The notes beneath the pieces are model-generated. The model was not told where the DNA came from and made no database searches. It saw only the letters and a program-made list of their open reading frames with translations. This document shows, one piece after another, positions 1-5,881 of a DNA stretch of 6,940 nt; the stretch's first letter is position 1, and every line of letters starts with the position of its first letter. The stretch is from Lachnospiraceae bacterium UBA7598 (lineage in GTDB: Bacteria; Bacillota; Clostridia; Lachnospirales; Lachnospiraceae), in NCBI GenBank assembly GCA_002474415.1, contig DLQV01000191.1, positions 1 to 6,940 on the forward strand, read 5' to 3'. Both the position numbers and the translations under genes were made by a program.

Positions 1-38
1 AAAAAGAGGATAGACAGTCAAACAACCATCTATCCTCT
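1..38 (-). terminator. Intrinsic terminator downstream of the rubrerythrin gene
   Basis: Positions 5-14 (AGAGGATAGA) and 29-38 (TCTATCCTCT) are a perfect 10-bp inverted repeat with a 14-nt loop. Read on the minus strand, the hairpin is followed by at least five U residues (the A run at 1-5), the layout of a rho-independent terminator. It lies about 30 bp past the rubrerythrin stop codon and would end the perR-rubrerythrin transcript. The T tract may continue beyond the window edge. Confidence 0.88.
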
Positions 39-66
39 GAAATGCTTATTTTATGCGGTTTTAAGA

Positions 67-609
67 TTAGCCGAAGTATCTCTTTAATAATCCTGCAAAC
101 GCTTTTCCGTGTCTTGCCTCATCTCTTGCCATCTCATGAACGGTATCATGGATTGCGTCAAGGTTTGCTGCCTTTGCGCGCTTTGCAAGATCTGTCTTTC
201 CTGCAGTCGCACCGTTCTCAGCTTCTACTCTCATTTCCAGATTCTTCTTTGTAGAATCTGTTACCACTTCACCAAGAAGCTCTGCAAATTTTGCAGCATG
301 CTCTGCCTCTTCATGAGCAGCTTTCTCATAGTACATTCCGATCTCCGGATATCCCTCACGGTGAGCAACTCTTGCCATAGCCAGATACATACCAACTTCA
401 GAGCACTCTCCCTCGAAATTTGCACGAAGATCTGCAAGAATATCTTCACTTACCCCTTTTGCAACACCTACAACATGCTCAGCAGCCCAGGTCATTTCAC
501 CATCCTGCTTTACAAATTTTTCTGCCGGTGCATGGCAGATCGGGCACTCTGCTGGAGCAGCCTCACCTTCATAAACATAACCACATACTGTACATACAAA
601 CTTTGCCAT
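67..609 (-). CDS. rbr: Reverse rubrerythrin (N-terminal rubredoxin, C-terminal diiron domain)
   Basis: The 180-residue protein is a cytoplasmic peroxide-scavenging non-haem iron protein. Residues 1-35 form a rubredoxin-like Fe(Cys)4 knuckle with Cys6, Cys9, Cys22 and Cys25 (CTVCGY and CPIC). Residues from about 45 to 180 form a ferritin-like four-helix diiron domain, with candidate ligands in EGECSE (66-71), EEAEH (100-104), Glu131 and DEARH (163-167). Having the rubredoxin first is the 'reverse' order known from clostridial proteins that reduce H2O2 with electrons from NAD(P)H through partner oxidoreductases; some databases call these NADH peroxidase. The start at 609 is chosen because an AGGAGG lies 9 nt upstream (619-624) and the protein then begins directly at the rubredoxin fold. 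An upstream in-frame ATG at 672 would add 21 unrelated residues lying inside the perR 3' end. It follows perR by 29 bp on the same strand, so the two are probably co-transcribed. The family call is firm; the electron donor is inferred. Confidence 0.94.
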   Translation of the reverse strand: MAKFVCTVCGYVYEGEAAPAECPICHAPAEKFVKQDGEMTWAAEHVVGVAKGVSEDILADLRANFEGECSEVGMYLAMARVAHREGYPEIGMYYEKAAHEEAEHAAKFAELLGEVVTDSTKKNLEMRVEAENGATAGKTDLAKRAKAANLDAIHDTVHEMARDEARHGKAFAGLLKRYFG

Positions 610-638
610 TTTAAATGTCCTCCTTATTAAAAATTTAA

Positions 639-1028
639 TTAATGGGCGTTTTTCTTTTTGCAGTCCGGGCATAATCCGGAAAACAAGATCGAATGATTTT
701 CAATCGTTCCATCGAACTGCTCCGCTGCAATCTGATTTAACTGTTCCTGGGAAGGCATGTCCAAATCCATCACACATCCACACTCTCTGCAAGAAAAATG
801 GTAATGCGGCGCCGGATTTCCGTCAAATCTGTCCGGTCCTCCACTGACAGTAATTTTCTGAATCTCTCCCAAATCAGATAAAAGTGAAAGATTCCGGTAA
901 ACAGTTCCCAGACTGATATTTGGAAAATCGTCTTTGATACTCATATAAACCGTTTCTGCGGTCGGATGATCATAACGGCCTGCCAGGCACTGTCGGATCG
1001 CCTCCCGTTGACGACTTCGCTTTATCAT
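639..1028 (-). CDS. perR: PerR-type peroxide-responsive repressor (Fur family)
   Basis: This 129-residue protein is a Fur-family metalloregulator with an N-terminal winged helix (about 1-65, recognition helix in the SLGTVYRNL region) and a C-terminal metal-binding and dimerisation domain. The regulatory metal ligands of Bacillus PerR are all visible with the same spacing: His21, Asp69 (RFD), His75 and His77 (HYH), and Asp88. An Asp at the last position points to PerR rather than Fur. His21 and His75 correspond to the residues that iron-bound PerR oxidises when it senses H2O2. The structural zinc site is CREC (80-83) plus CPDC (120-123). The start at 1028 is preferred because GGGAG lies just upstream; the ATG at 1043 (five more residues) has its GGAG only 2 nt away. 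The rubrerythrin gene follows, a typical PerR target in Clostridia, so the gene probably controls itself and rbr. I see no defects. Confidence 0.93.
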   Translation of the reverse strand: MIKRSRQREAIRQCLAGRYDHPTAETVYMSIKDDFPNISLGTVYRNLSLLSDLGEIQKITVSGGPDRFDGNPAPHYHFSCRECGCVMDLDMPSQEQLNQIAAEQFDGTIENHSILFSGLCPDCKKKNAH

Positions 1029-1055
1029 AATACTCTCCCTCATTTCTCCATTCGT

Positions 1056-1070
1056 CTAAAATAATAATAA
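1056..1070 (-). promoter_or_regulatory. Candidate PerR box in the perR leader
   Basis: This 15-mer matches the Bacillus PerR box (TTATAATnATTATAA) at 11 of 14 defined positions on either strand. It lies just downstream of the inferred perR transcription start, where bound repressor would block transcription. A second, weaker match (10 of 14) overlaps the -10 element around 1083-1097. The region is very AT-rich, so chance similarity is possible. Autoregulation by PerR is known in relatives; this particular site is inference. Confidence 0.45.
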
Positions 1071-1087
1071 GAACTGTTACTGATATT

Positions 1088-1116
1088 ATAATAATACCTT
1101 AGTACCAAAATGTCAA
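1088..1116 (-). promoter_or_regulatory. Sigma-A-type promoter for perR-rbr
   Basis: On the minus strand there is a perfect -35 TTGACA (1116 to 1111), a 17-nt spacer and a -10 TATTAT (1093 to 1088). A consensus TATAAT also overlaps at 1090 to 1085 but with a 20-nt spacer. Transcription would start near 1081, giving a leader of roughly 50 nt before the perR start at 1028. Confidence 0.7.
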
Positions 1117-1200
1117 TCCTTTTTTTAAGAAAAAACATATTTTTCCAGCAGACTCATAAACTATACAAGATACCAAATACCAAACAGGAGAATTCTGCCA

Positions 1201-2142
1201 TTGAAACGCTTTATTACTTATATTTATGAATATGAACAGGGAAATCGCGGACGCAATATCGGTTTTGTCCGTACAGATCTGCGGGAAAACAGTTGTCGTA
1301 TGGAACTGCAGATCCGGGGTTTTGACCGCTTTAAGGGAAAATGTCCGGTCTATCTGACAGTATATGAAAATGGATTGCAGGCTATACCTATAACAGAACT
1401 GCTGCTCACCCAGGGAATGGGAACCTGCAGCTTTATCTGTGAAAATAATCAGATTGGTGACAGTGGTTTTGACGTGCATCAGGCACAGACTCTGACCATT
1501 GCCTGTGGCAATGGTCGTTTTCTGACCGGATGTCTTTCTTCCTCTCCTGTCCCGGAGGCACTCCGCGGAGAATTCTCAATCTTCCGGAAAAAGGAATCTG
1601 GTTCATCTGCATCGCAGCAGGTACCACAGACAAAAAATGCCACAGAACCGGACCTGGTTCCGCAGCCGGAATCCACGCAAGAACCAGAACCCATCCGACA
1701 GCCAGAAGCCACACCAGAACCAAAACCCATCCGACAACCAGAAGCCACACCAGAACCTGAGCCAATCCGACAGCCGGAAGCCATGCCGGAACCGGAACCC
1801 ATCCGACGGGCGGAAACTACACAAAAAACAGAACCGGACCGACAACCGGAAATCTCGTATCAGAAAATAGAAATTCCGGACATCCGCAAGCTTCCCAAAC
1901 GCAACTGGAATCTGTGCAACAACCGTTTTCTTCTGCACGGTTTTTTCAATTATCACTATCTTATGCTGAAAACTCTGGAAATGAATGGAGAAAAACAACA
2001 GTTTCTGGGAGTTCCGGGAATTTATGAGCAGCCGGAACGCATGATGGCAATGCTCTTCGGATTCCCGGAATTCGAGGCAGCATCCCCTGCCCCTGAAGAT
2101 ATGACAGGAGTTTTCGGATACTGGATGTGTCCGCTTAATTAG
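1201..2142 (+). CDS. Uncharacterised protein with Pro/Glu-rich tandem-repeat linker
   Basis: I cannot assign a function to this 313-residue protein. Residues 1-115 look like a compact, beta-rich domain beginning MKRFITYIYEYEQG. Residues about 116-227 are a low-complexity Pro/Glu/Gln linker with a 12-residue tandem repeat. Residues about 228-313 form a second domain with aromatic-rich motifs, including FLLHGFFNYHY, FLGVPGIYEQPERM (268-281), LFGFPEF (285-291) and a terminal GVFGYW. From memory these ends resemble a Lachnospiraceae family annotated as DUF6128; I could not check this. I see no signal peptide, membrane segment or catalytic motif, so it is probably cytoplasmic, and the C-terminal part may bind a partner. 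The start is a TTG with AGGAG 10 nt upstream (1186-1190); the next in-frame ATG is about 33 codons later and would cut the N-terminal domain. The stop overlaps the end of the opposing GNAT gene by 8 bp. The gene is divergent from perR, but shared regulation is not shown. Confidence 0.85.
   Translation: MKRFITYIYEYEQGNRGRNIGFVRTDLRENSCRMELQIRGFDRFKGKCPVYLTVYENGLQAIPITELLLTQGMGTCSFICENNQIGDSGFDVHQAQTLTIACGNGRFLTGCLSSSPVPEALRGEFSIFRKKESGSSASQQVPQTKNATEPDLVPQPESTQEPEPIRQPEATPEPKPIRQPEATPEPEPIRQPEAMPEPEPIRRAETTQKTEPDRQPEISYQKIEIPDIRKLPKRNWNLCNNRFLLHGFFNYHYLMLKTLEMNGEKQQFLGVPGIYEQPERMMAMLFGFPEFEAASPAPEDMTGVFGYWMCPLN
1645..1860 (+). repeat. 36-bp tandem repeat, six units, encoding Pro/Glu-rich 12-mers
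   Basis: Six consecutive 36-bp units begin at 1645, 1681, 1717, 1753, 1789 and 1825. They encode EPDLVPQPESTQ, EPEPIRQPEATP, EPKPIRQPEATP, EPEPIRQPEAMP, EPEPIRRAETTQ and KTEPDRQPEISY (residues 149-220). The central three are nearly identical and the outer ones are diverged, the usual picture of an array that grows and shrinks from the middle. Because the unit is a multiple of three, copy-number change keeps the frame. The peptide should be extended and disordered, acting as a spacer between the two domains. Confidence 0.92.
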
Positions 2143-2683
2143 GGTTGATCATACAAAACTGTGCATGATCCCGCCACTTTTTATTGAGCATCATATAATC
2201 ATGGCAAATACCTTCGTATACGAACCCGACACGTTCGAGCAGCCGGATACTGGCCGTATTGTCCGGAAGTGCCCATGCCATGGCACGATGCAGTTTTAAA
2301 TCCCGGAACACAAGATCCATAATAAACCGCAGCGATTCCGTTGCGTATCCGCGATGATGATATGCGCTGGAAAACTTATACCCCACCTCACACTGCTCGG
2401 AGAATCCACGCGTAATATGGTGTACACATATCGTCCCTATGATACGCTCCGGATGCTCCTTCTCATATATATAAAACCGGAACAGTGTTCCCTGCACCGC
2501 CATATTATATTCAAATAAAAGCATCTGTCTCTGGAACTGACGGGTATAAAAATTTGGCATCCGGTCCGGCTCAAATTTTTCAAACAATTCTTTGTCGCGC
2601 ATATAAAAATCCAGTACGGCATCTGCCTGATCGGGCTTTATTATTTTTAAAAGAAGACGCTCTGTCTCATACGCAAATAACAT
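2135..2683 (-). CDS. GNAT-family N-acetyltransferase (RimJ/RimL-like)
   Basis: This 182-residue cytoplasmic enzyme is predicted to transfer acetyl from acetyl-CoA to an amine. It opens with the typical TERLLLK strand (7-13). The acetyl-CoA pyrophosphate loop is HHRGYATE (109-116), fitting the R/Q-x-x-G-x-G/A motif, and is preceded by the beta-4 strand EVGYKF. DNTASIRLLERVGF (141-154) is the conserved helix and following turn of RimJ/RimL-type proteins. Length and architecture fit the ribosomal-protein-alanine acetyltransferase-like subgroup (Acetyltransf_3), but many members modify other proteins, antibiotics or metabolites, so the substrate is unknown. The start at 2683 is preferred because AAGGAAG lies just upstream; an ATG at 2698 has no visible ribosome binding site. 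It is divergent from tadA across a short region with an inverted repeat, and its 3' end overlaps the gene ending at 2142. Confidence 0.88.
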   Translation of the reverse strand: MLFAYETERLLLKIIKPDQADAVLDFYMRDKELFEKFEPDRMPNFYTRQFQRQMLLFEYNMAVQGTLFRFYIYEKEHPERIIGTICVHHITRGFSEQCEVGYKFSSAYHHRGYATESLRFIMDLVFRDLKLHRAMAWALPDNTASIRLLERVGFVYEGICHDYMMLNKKWRDHAQFCMINPN

Positions 2684-2717
2684 ACTTCTTCCTTCCATAT
2701 CATTTCTATGGTATAGT

Positions 2718-2723
2718 ATTATA
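2718..2723 (-). promoter_or_regulatory. Candidate -10 element for the GNAT gene
   Basis: On the minus strand this is a consensus TATAAT, about 35 nt before the start codon at 2683. No good -35 hexamer sits 16-18 nt upstream, so the promoter may be weak or activator-dependent. It overlaps the left arm of the inverted repeat at 2720-2753. Confidence 0.4.
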
Positions 2724-2753
2724 CTGTAGAAAAAGGTTATCTGCTACAGTATA
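2720..2753. repeat. Perfect 10-bp inverted repeat between divergent genes
   Basis: TATACTGTAG (2720-2729) and CTACAGTATA (2744-2753) are perfect inverted copies with 14 nt between them. The repeat lies in the roughly 100-bp gap between the GNAT gene and tadA. Each arm touches the candidate -10 element of one of the two genes (TATAAT on the minus strand at 2718-2723, TATATA on the plus strand at 2750-2755). It could be an operator for a dimeric regulator acting on both genes. No T tract follows either arm, so it is not an intrinsic terminator. Confidence 0.55.
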
Positions 2754-2755
2754 TA
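2750..2755 (+). promoter_or_regulatory. Candidate -10 element for tadA
   Basis: TATATA (with an overlapping TATAAG at 2752-2757) lies about 30 nt upstream of the tadA start. The -35 region at the proper distance is poor (TAGAAA near 2727). The call is tentative and rests on position and AT-rich match only. Confidence 0.35.
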
Positions 2756-2786
2756 AGTATCATAACGATTTTAAGGAAGAATGTCT

Positions 2787-3266
2787 ATGACGGATGACGA
2801 AAAATTTATGAAAGAAGCCTTAAAACAGGCAAAAAAAGCTTATGCGATTGATGAGGTTCCAATTGGATGTGTGATCGTTCAGAATGGTAAAATCATCGCA
2901 AGAGGATATAACCGACGCAACATCGATAAAAATACACTTGCCCACGCAGAACTGTCCGCAATCCGAAAGGCCAGCAAAAAAACGGGCGACTGGCGTCTGG
3001 AAGACTGTGATCTCTATGTCACGCTCGAACCATGTCAAATGTGCGCCGGCGCGATCGTACAATCCCGTATGCGGCGGGTGATCATCGGATCTATGAATCC
3101 AAAAGCCGGATGTGCAGGTTCCATCTTAAACTTGCTGCAGATGCAGCAATTTAACCATCAGGTGGAAATTACAAGAGGCGTTCTTGAAGAAACCTGTTCT
3201 TCCATGCTTTCTTCTTTTTTCCGGGAACTGCGCCAACGCAAAAAGAACTCCCTTAAATCTGAATGA
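2787..3266 (+). CDS. tadA: tRNA-specific adenosine deaminase TadA
   Basis: TadA is a cytoplasmic zinc enzyme that deaminates adenosine 34 to inosine in the anticodon of tRNA-Arg(ACG), letting one tRNA read CGU, CGC and CGA. The 159-residue protein has the complete cytidine-deaminase-fold active site: HAE (His53 as zinc ligand, Glu55 as proton shuttle) and PCQMCAG (zinc ligands Cys83 and Cys86). The motifs DEVPIGCVIV near the N terminus and FNHQ...GVLEE...SFFRELR near the C terminus match TadA rather than guanine or cytosine deaminases. The start at 2787 puts the zinc residues at the numbering I recall for Bacillus TadA and gives 9 nt to the AAGGA at 2773-2777. The ATG at 2781 (two codons earlier) is possible but only 3 nt from that site. 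The last 14 bp overlap the convergent editing-protein gene. No key residue is missing. Confidence 0.95.
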   Translation: MTDDEKFMKEALKQAKKAYAIDEVPIGCVIVQNGKIIARGYNRRNIDKNTLAHAELSAIRKASKKTGDWRLEDCDLYVTLEPCQMCAGAIVQSRMRRVIIGSMNPKAGCAGSILNLLQMQQFNHQVEITRGVLEETCSSMLSSFFRELRQRKKNSLKSE

Positions 3267-3789
3267 TTTTCGCCTCGTGATGCATTGCAGGGATGATTTT
3301 TTCCATCAGATCTGCAGTGCGTACACGCAGACTGGATGTATTAATACATGGATGGCATCCCACATATTCCCCTTTTAAAATATCTTCATCAATGACCAGC
3401 TGCACATGATTTTCGGTATCATTCATAAGTCCCATCACACTGACCGATCCTGGTGTAATATCGAGGTACTCTTCCATGTACGTTTCATTTGCAAAAGAAA
3501 GCCGGCTCGTACCAAGTTTCTTTGACACATTCTTTGTCACAAAACGCTTCTCTCCCACAATCATCAGAAGATAAAATTCTTTTTTATTTGCCGTACATAA
3601 AAACAGATTCTTGCATATGGTAGCTTCCAGCACGCGGTCTGCCTCCTCACATGCCTCCATCGTCATCAGCGCTTCATGATCCACACGGTCATATTTCACT
3701 TTAAGCGCATCCAGAAAATCATATACCCGGATTTCCTTTTCCAGTCTTCCCGATGTATCCGCAGGTCTTCCATGTTCCAGTTTCAACAT
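3253..3789 (-). CDS. Prolyl-tRNA editing protein (YbaK/ProXp-ala type deacylase)
   Basis: This 178-residue protein is a free-standing version of the editing domain found in bacterial prolyl-tRNA synthetases. Such proteins (ProXp-ala, PrdX, 'prolyl-tRNA synthetase-associated domain') hydrolyse Ala-tRNA(Pro) formed by mistake. Visible signs are the family's order of strands: CKNLFL (59-64, with Lys60 the likely catalytic lysine), KKEFYLLMI (69-77), KKLGTSRLSFA (90-100), ITPGSVSVMGL (111-121) and the HPxxNTSSL loop (146-154). Length fits a single-domain protein with no synthetase part. The start at 3789 has GAGGAAG immediately upstream. It is monocistronic: convergent with tadA (14-bp overlap) and divergent from asnB. 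The Ala-tRNA(Pro) specificity is inferred from overall similarity; cysteine- or serine-specific relatives exist. I leave the symbol blank because naming is inconsistent (prdX, proX, ybaK). Confidence 0.88.
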   Translation of the reverse strand: MLKLEHGRPADTSGRLEKEIRVYDFLDALKVKYDRVDHEALMTMEACEEADRVLEATICKNLFLCTANKKEFYLLMIVGEKRFVTKNVSKKLGTSRLSFANETYMEEYLDITPGSVSVMGLMNDTENHVQLVIDEDILKGEYVGCHPCINTSSLRVRTADLMEKIIPAMHHEAKIIQI

Positions 3790-3837
3790 AATTCTTCCTC
3801 TTTTTCTTGTATTTTGTACTCATCATACCCCTCTTTT

Positions 3838-3866
3838 TTGCATTTGTATAGAAATTTCTGCATAAA
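3838..3866 (+). promoter_or_regulatory. Candidate promoter for asnB
   Basis: TTGCAT (3838-3843) and CATAAA (3861-3866) are separated by exactly 17 nt and would start transcription near 3873, about 50 nt before the asnB ATG. Four of six bases match consensus in each hexamer or nearly so, making this moderate rather than strong. Confidence 0.4.
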
Positions 3867-3879
3867 CTGAAATTAAGAT

Positions 3880-3901
3880 GGCTGCTTTGAAAGCCGCAGC
3901 C
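3880..3901 (+). other. Stem-loop in the asnB leader
   Basis: GGCTGC (3880-3885) and GCAGCC (3896-3901) form a perfect 6-bp GC-rich stem with a 10-nt loop. It lies 7 nt before the asnB ribosome binding site (AAGGAG, 3909-3914) and inside the inferred 5' leader. There is no T tract, so it is not a terminator. It might stabilise the message or affect ribosome loading; it is too small to call a riboswitch. Confidence 0.4.
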
Positions 3902-3921
3902 CAACGGTAAGGAGACAAATT

Positions 3922-5769
3922 ATGTGTGGAATTTCAGGCTTTTGCGATTTTTCATTGAACTACTATGACAAAAAACCCTTCTGGGAAACAATCCTCGTGC
4001 AAATGCACGAAACTTTAAAACACCGCGGTCCGGACCAGGCGATGATCGATCTGCAGCCACATGTCGGGCTGTCACATGCACGTCTTTCCATCCGTGATCT
4101 TGAAGGCGGTATACAACCCATGACACGGACCTTCCGGGGAAAAACCTGTTCCATTGTCTACAACGGAGAAATCTATAATCACAAGGAACTGCTTCCTGTG
4201 CTGCAATCTGCCGGATATCCCTTTTCCACAACCTCTGACACAGAAATCATTTTATGCGCTTATATGCACTTCGGAAAAAATTTCGTAGAAAAATTAAATG
4301 GTATTTTTGCATTCGCGATCTGGGACGATACTACCAGAGAACTGCTTCTCTACCGTGACCGTGCCGGCACAAAACCTTTGTTTTATACGCAAACCGGAAC
4401 TTCTTTTGTCTTTGGCTCAGAACCCAAAGCATTATTCTGTCATCCCGATGTCACCCCATCCATTGACAAAAACAGTCTGCTGGAAATTCTAGCTGTCGGT
4501 CCGGCGCGCACATCCGGAAACGGTGTATTCACCGGTGTAAAGGAAGTCATGCCGGGATATTACCATATATTCGGTCAGGACGGACAGCGCGACATTCTCT
4601 ACTGGGATCTGCCCTGCCGGGAACATAAAGATTCCTATGCCAAAACCGTACAGACCGTTTCTTTTCTCATACGCGACACCGTAGAACGGCAGATGGTATC
4701 CGATGTTCCGGTGTGCACCTTTCTCTCCGGCGGCATTGACTCTTCCATTGTCACAGCATTAGCTGCCCGCCACATGCAAAAAGAGGGAAAAATCTTAAAC
4801 ACGTTTTCTTTTGACTTCTCTGAAAACGACAAATATTTTAAGTCCAATGCTTTTCAACCGGAACGGGATCTTCCTTATGTCAACCGGATGCTGCAATACT
4901 GTAAAACATCTCACACATATTTAGAGTGCAGCCAGGAATCTCTCTTTGCCGCCCTGTCCGATGCGGTAACCGCCAAAGACCTTCCCGGCATGACCGATGT
5001 GGATGCCTCTCTTTTGTATTTTTGTTCGGAAGTTGCCAAACATAATAAAGTAACACTCACCGGAGAATGTGCCGATGAGATTTTCGGCGGCTATCCATGG
5101 TTTTACCGACCGGAACTTATGAACCGTGATGGTTTTCCGTGGTCTGCTGATCCTGTTGCACTCACTTCCATTCTTTCCGATGACGTGTTTTGCACGCTGG
5201 ATCTGGCGGAATATTCCCACGCGCGCTATGAGGAAACGCTCTCCCACGTTCCGCATCTGGATGGCGAATCCCCGGAGGAAGCCCGCCGCCGTGACATTGG
5301 CTATCTGAATATCAAATGGTTTATGCAGACCCTGCTCGACCGCATGGACCGCACCAGCATGTATTCCTCCCTGGAAGCCCGTGTCCCGTTTGCCGATCAC
5401 CGGATTATGGAATATGTTTTCAATGTACCGTGGCAGATGAAATATCGAAATGGAGTCGAAAAATCCCTGTTGCGGGATGCCTGTGCCGATCTGCTGCCGC
5501 GGGAACTGCTCTGGCGCAAAAAAAGCCCGTACCCAAAGACATACCATCCGGCTTATGAACAGATGCTGATCACACGCATGCGGGAAATCCTGAGCGATCC
5601 GAATTCTCCGGTACTGCCTCTTCTGGACCGTTCCAAAACAGAAGCTTTCCTTGCCGCACCAAAGGAACTCGGCAAACCATGGTTTGGTCAGCTGATGGCA
5701 GGTCCGCAGCTCATTGCTTACTTTATCCAGATTAACACCTGGATGCAGATCTATCATCTGTCCATCTGA
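3922..5769 (+). CDS. asnB: Asparagine synthetase (glutamine-hydrolysing)
   Basis: AsnB makes asparagine from aspartate, ATP and glutamine in the cytoplasm. The 615-residue protein has the complete two-domain layout. The N-terminal class II glutaminase domain (about 1-210) has the nucleophile Cys2 directly after the initiator Met, RGPD (35-38), LSHARLSI, the glutamine-site NGEIYNH (81-87) and SDTE (105-108). The C-terminal synthetase domain has the ATP pyrophosphatase PP-loop SGGIDSS (269-275), TGECADEIFGGY (380-391) and the RMDRTSMYSSLEARVPF stretch. Length fits Firmicute AsnB/AsnO proteins. The start is fixed by Cys2 and by AAGGAG 7 nt upstream (3909-3914). It stands alone, divergent from the editing-protein gene and followed by a terminator at 5804-5839. 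Amidotransferases with this fold also serve in peptidoglycan or secondary-metabolite amidation, but nothing nearby suggests that here. Confidence 0.95.
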   Translation: MCGISGFCDFSLNYYDKKPFWETILVQMHETLKHRGPDQAMIDLQPHVGLSHARLSIRDLEGGIQPMTRTFRGKTCSIVYNGEIYNHKELLPVLQSAGYPFSTTSDTEIILCAYMHFGKNFVEKLNGIFAFAIWDDTTRELLLYRDRAGTKPLFYTQTGTSFVFGSEPKALFCHPDVTPSIDKNSLLEILAVGPARTSGNGVFTGVKEVMPGYYHIFGQDGQRDILYWDLPCREHKDSYAKTVQTVSFLIRDTVERQMVSDVPVCTFLSGGIDSSIVTALAARHMQKEGKILNTFSFDFSENDKYFKSNAFQPERDLPYVNRMLQYCKTSHTYLECSQESLFAALSDAVTAKDLPGMTDVDASLLYFCSEVAKHNKVTLTGECADEIFGGYPWFYRPELMNRDGFPWSADPVALTSILSDDVFCTLDLAEYSHARYEETLSHVPHLDGESPEEARRRDIGYLNIKWFMQTLLDRMDRTSMYSSLEARVPFADHRIMEYVFNVPWQMKYRNGVEKSLLRDACADLLPRELLWRKKSPYPKTYHPAYEQMLITRMREILSDPNSPVLPLLDRSKTEAFLAAPKELGKPWFGQLMAGPQLIAYFIQINTWMQIYHLSI

Positions 5770-5803
5770 CATTCCTGCACCGAGAATCAATCATTCTGCA
5801 CGT

Positions 5804-5839
5804 AAAAAGGAGTCGCCCGCAAAAGGCAACTCCTTTTTT
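5804..5839 (+). terminator. Bidirectional intrinsic terminator between asnB and the permease gene
   Basis: AAAAAGGAGTCGCC (5804-5817) pairs with GGCAACTCCTTTTT (5825-5838) with one mismatch and a 7-nt loop, followed on the plus strand by a T run ending at 5839. On the minus strand the mismatch becomes a G-U pair and the A run at 5804-5808 supplies a U tract. It can therefore end both the asnB transcript and the convergent transporter transcript. It fills most of the 112-bp gap at 5770-5881. Confidence 0.88.
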
Positions 5840-5881
5840 GTAGTACAGCATAAACTGCAATTTTTAACGTTATATTTCACA

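Noticed and set aside
109..630. A 173-codon plus-strand open frame opposite the rubrerythrin gene.
   Set aside because: The Cys/Leu-rich translation is the antisense of a well-recognised gene and has no family resemblance.
1119..1136. T-run/A-run hairpin upstream of the gene at 1201.
   Set aside because: It is only A and T pairing in an AT-rich region, with no GC stem, so it cannot be called a terminator or regulator.
1433..1998. Several long open frames on both strands over the repeat region (for example 1433-1765, 1479-1802 and 1603-1998 minus; 1530-1760 and 1637-1870 plus).
   Set aside because: They are by-products of the 36-bp repeat, which keeps any stop-free frame open. Their translations are repetitive and lack ribosome binding sites, while the 1201-2142 frame has domain-like ends.
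2147..2182. Inverted repeat GATCAT (2147-2152) / ATGATC (2165-2170) followed by a short T run, a possible plus-strand terminator for the gene ending at 2142.
   Set aside because: The stem is only 6 bp, AT-rich, and the T run is 7 nt away from it. It also lies within the GNAT coding sequence, so it is too weak to annotate.
4921..5790. A 289-codon open frame on the minus strand inside asnB.
   Set aside because: It lies opposite the conserved synthetase domain of asnB, has no recognisable motif and is a codon-bias shadow.
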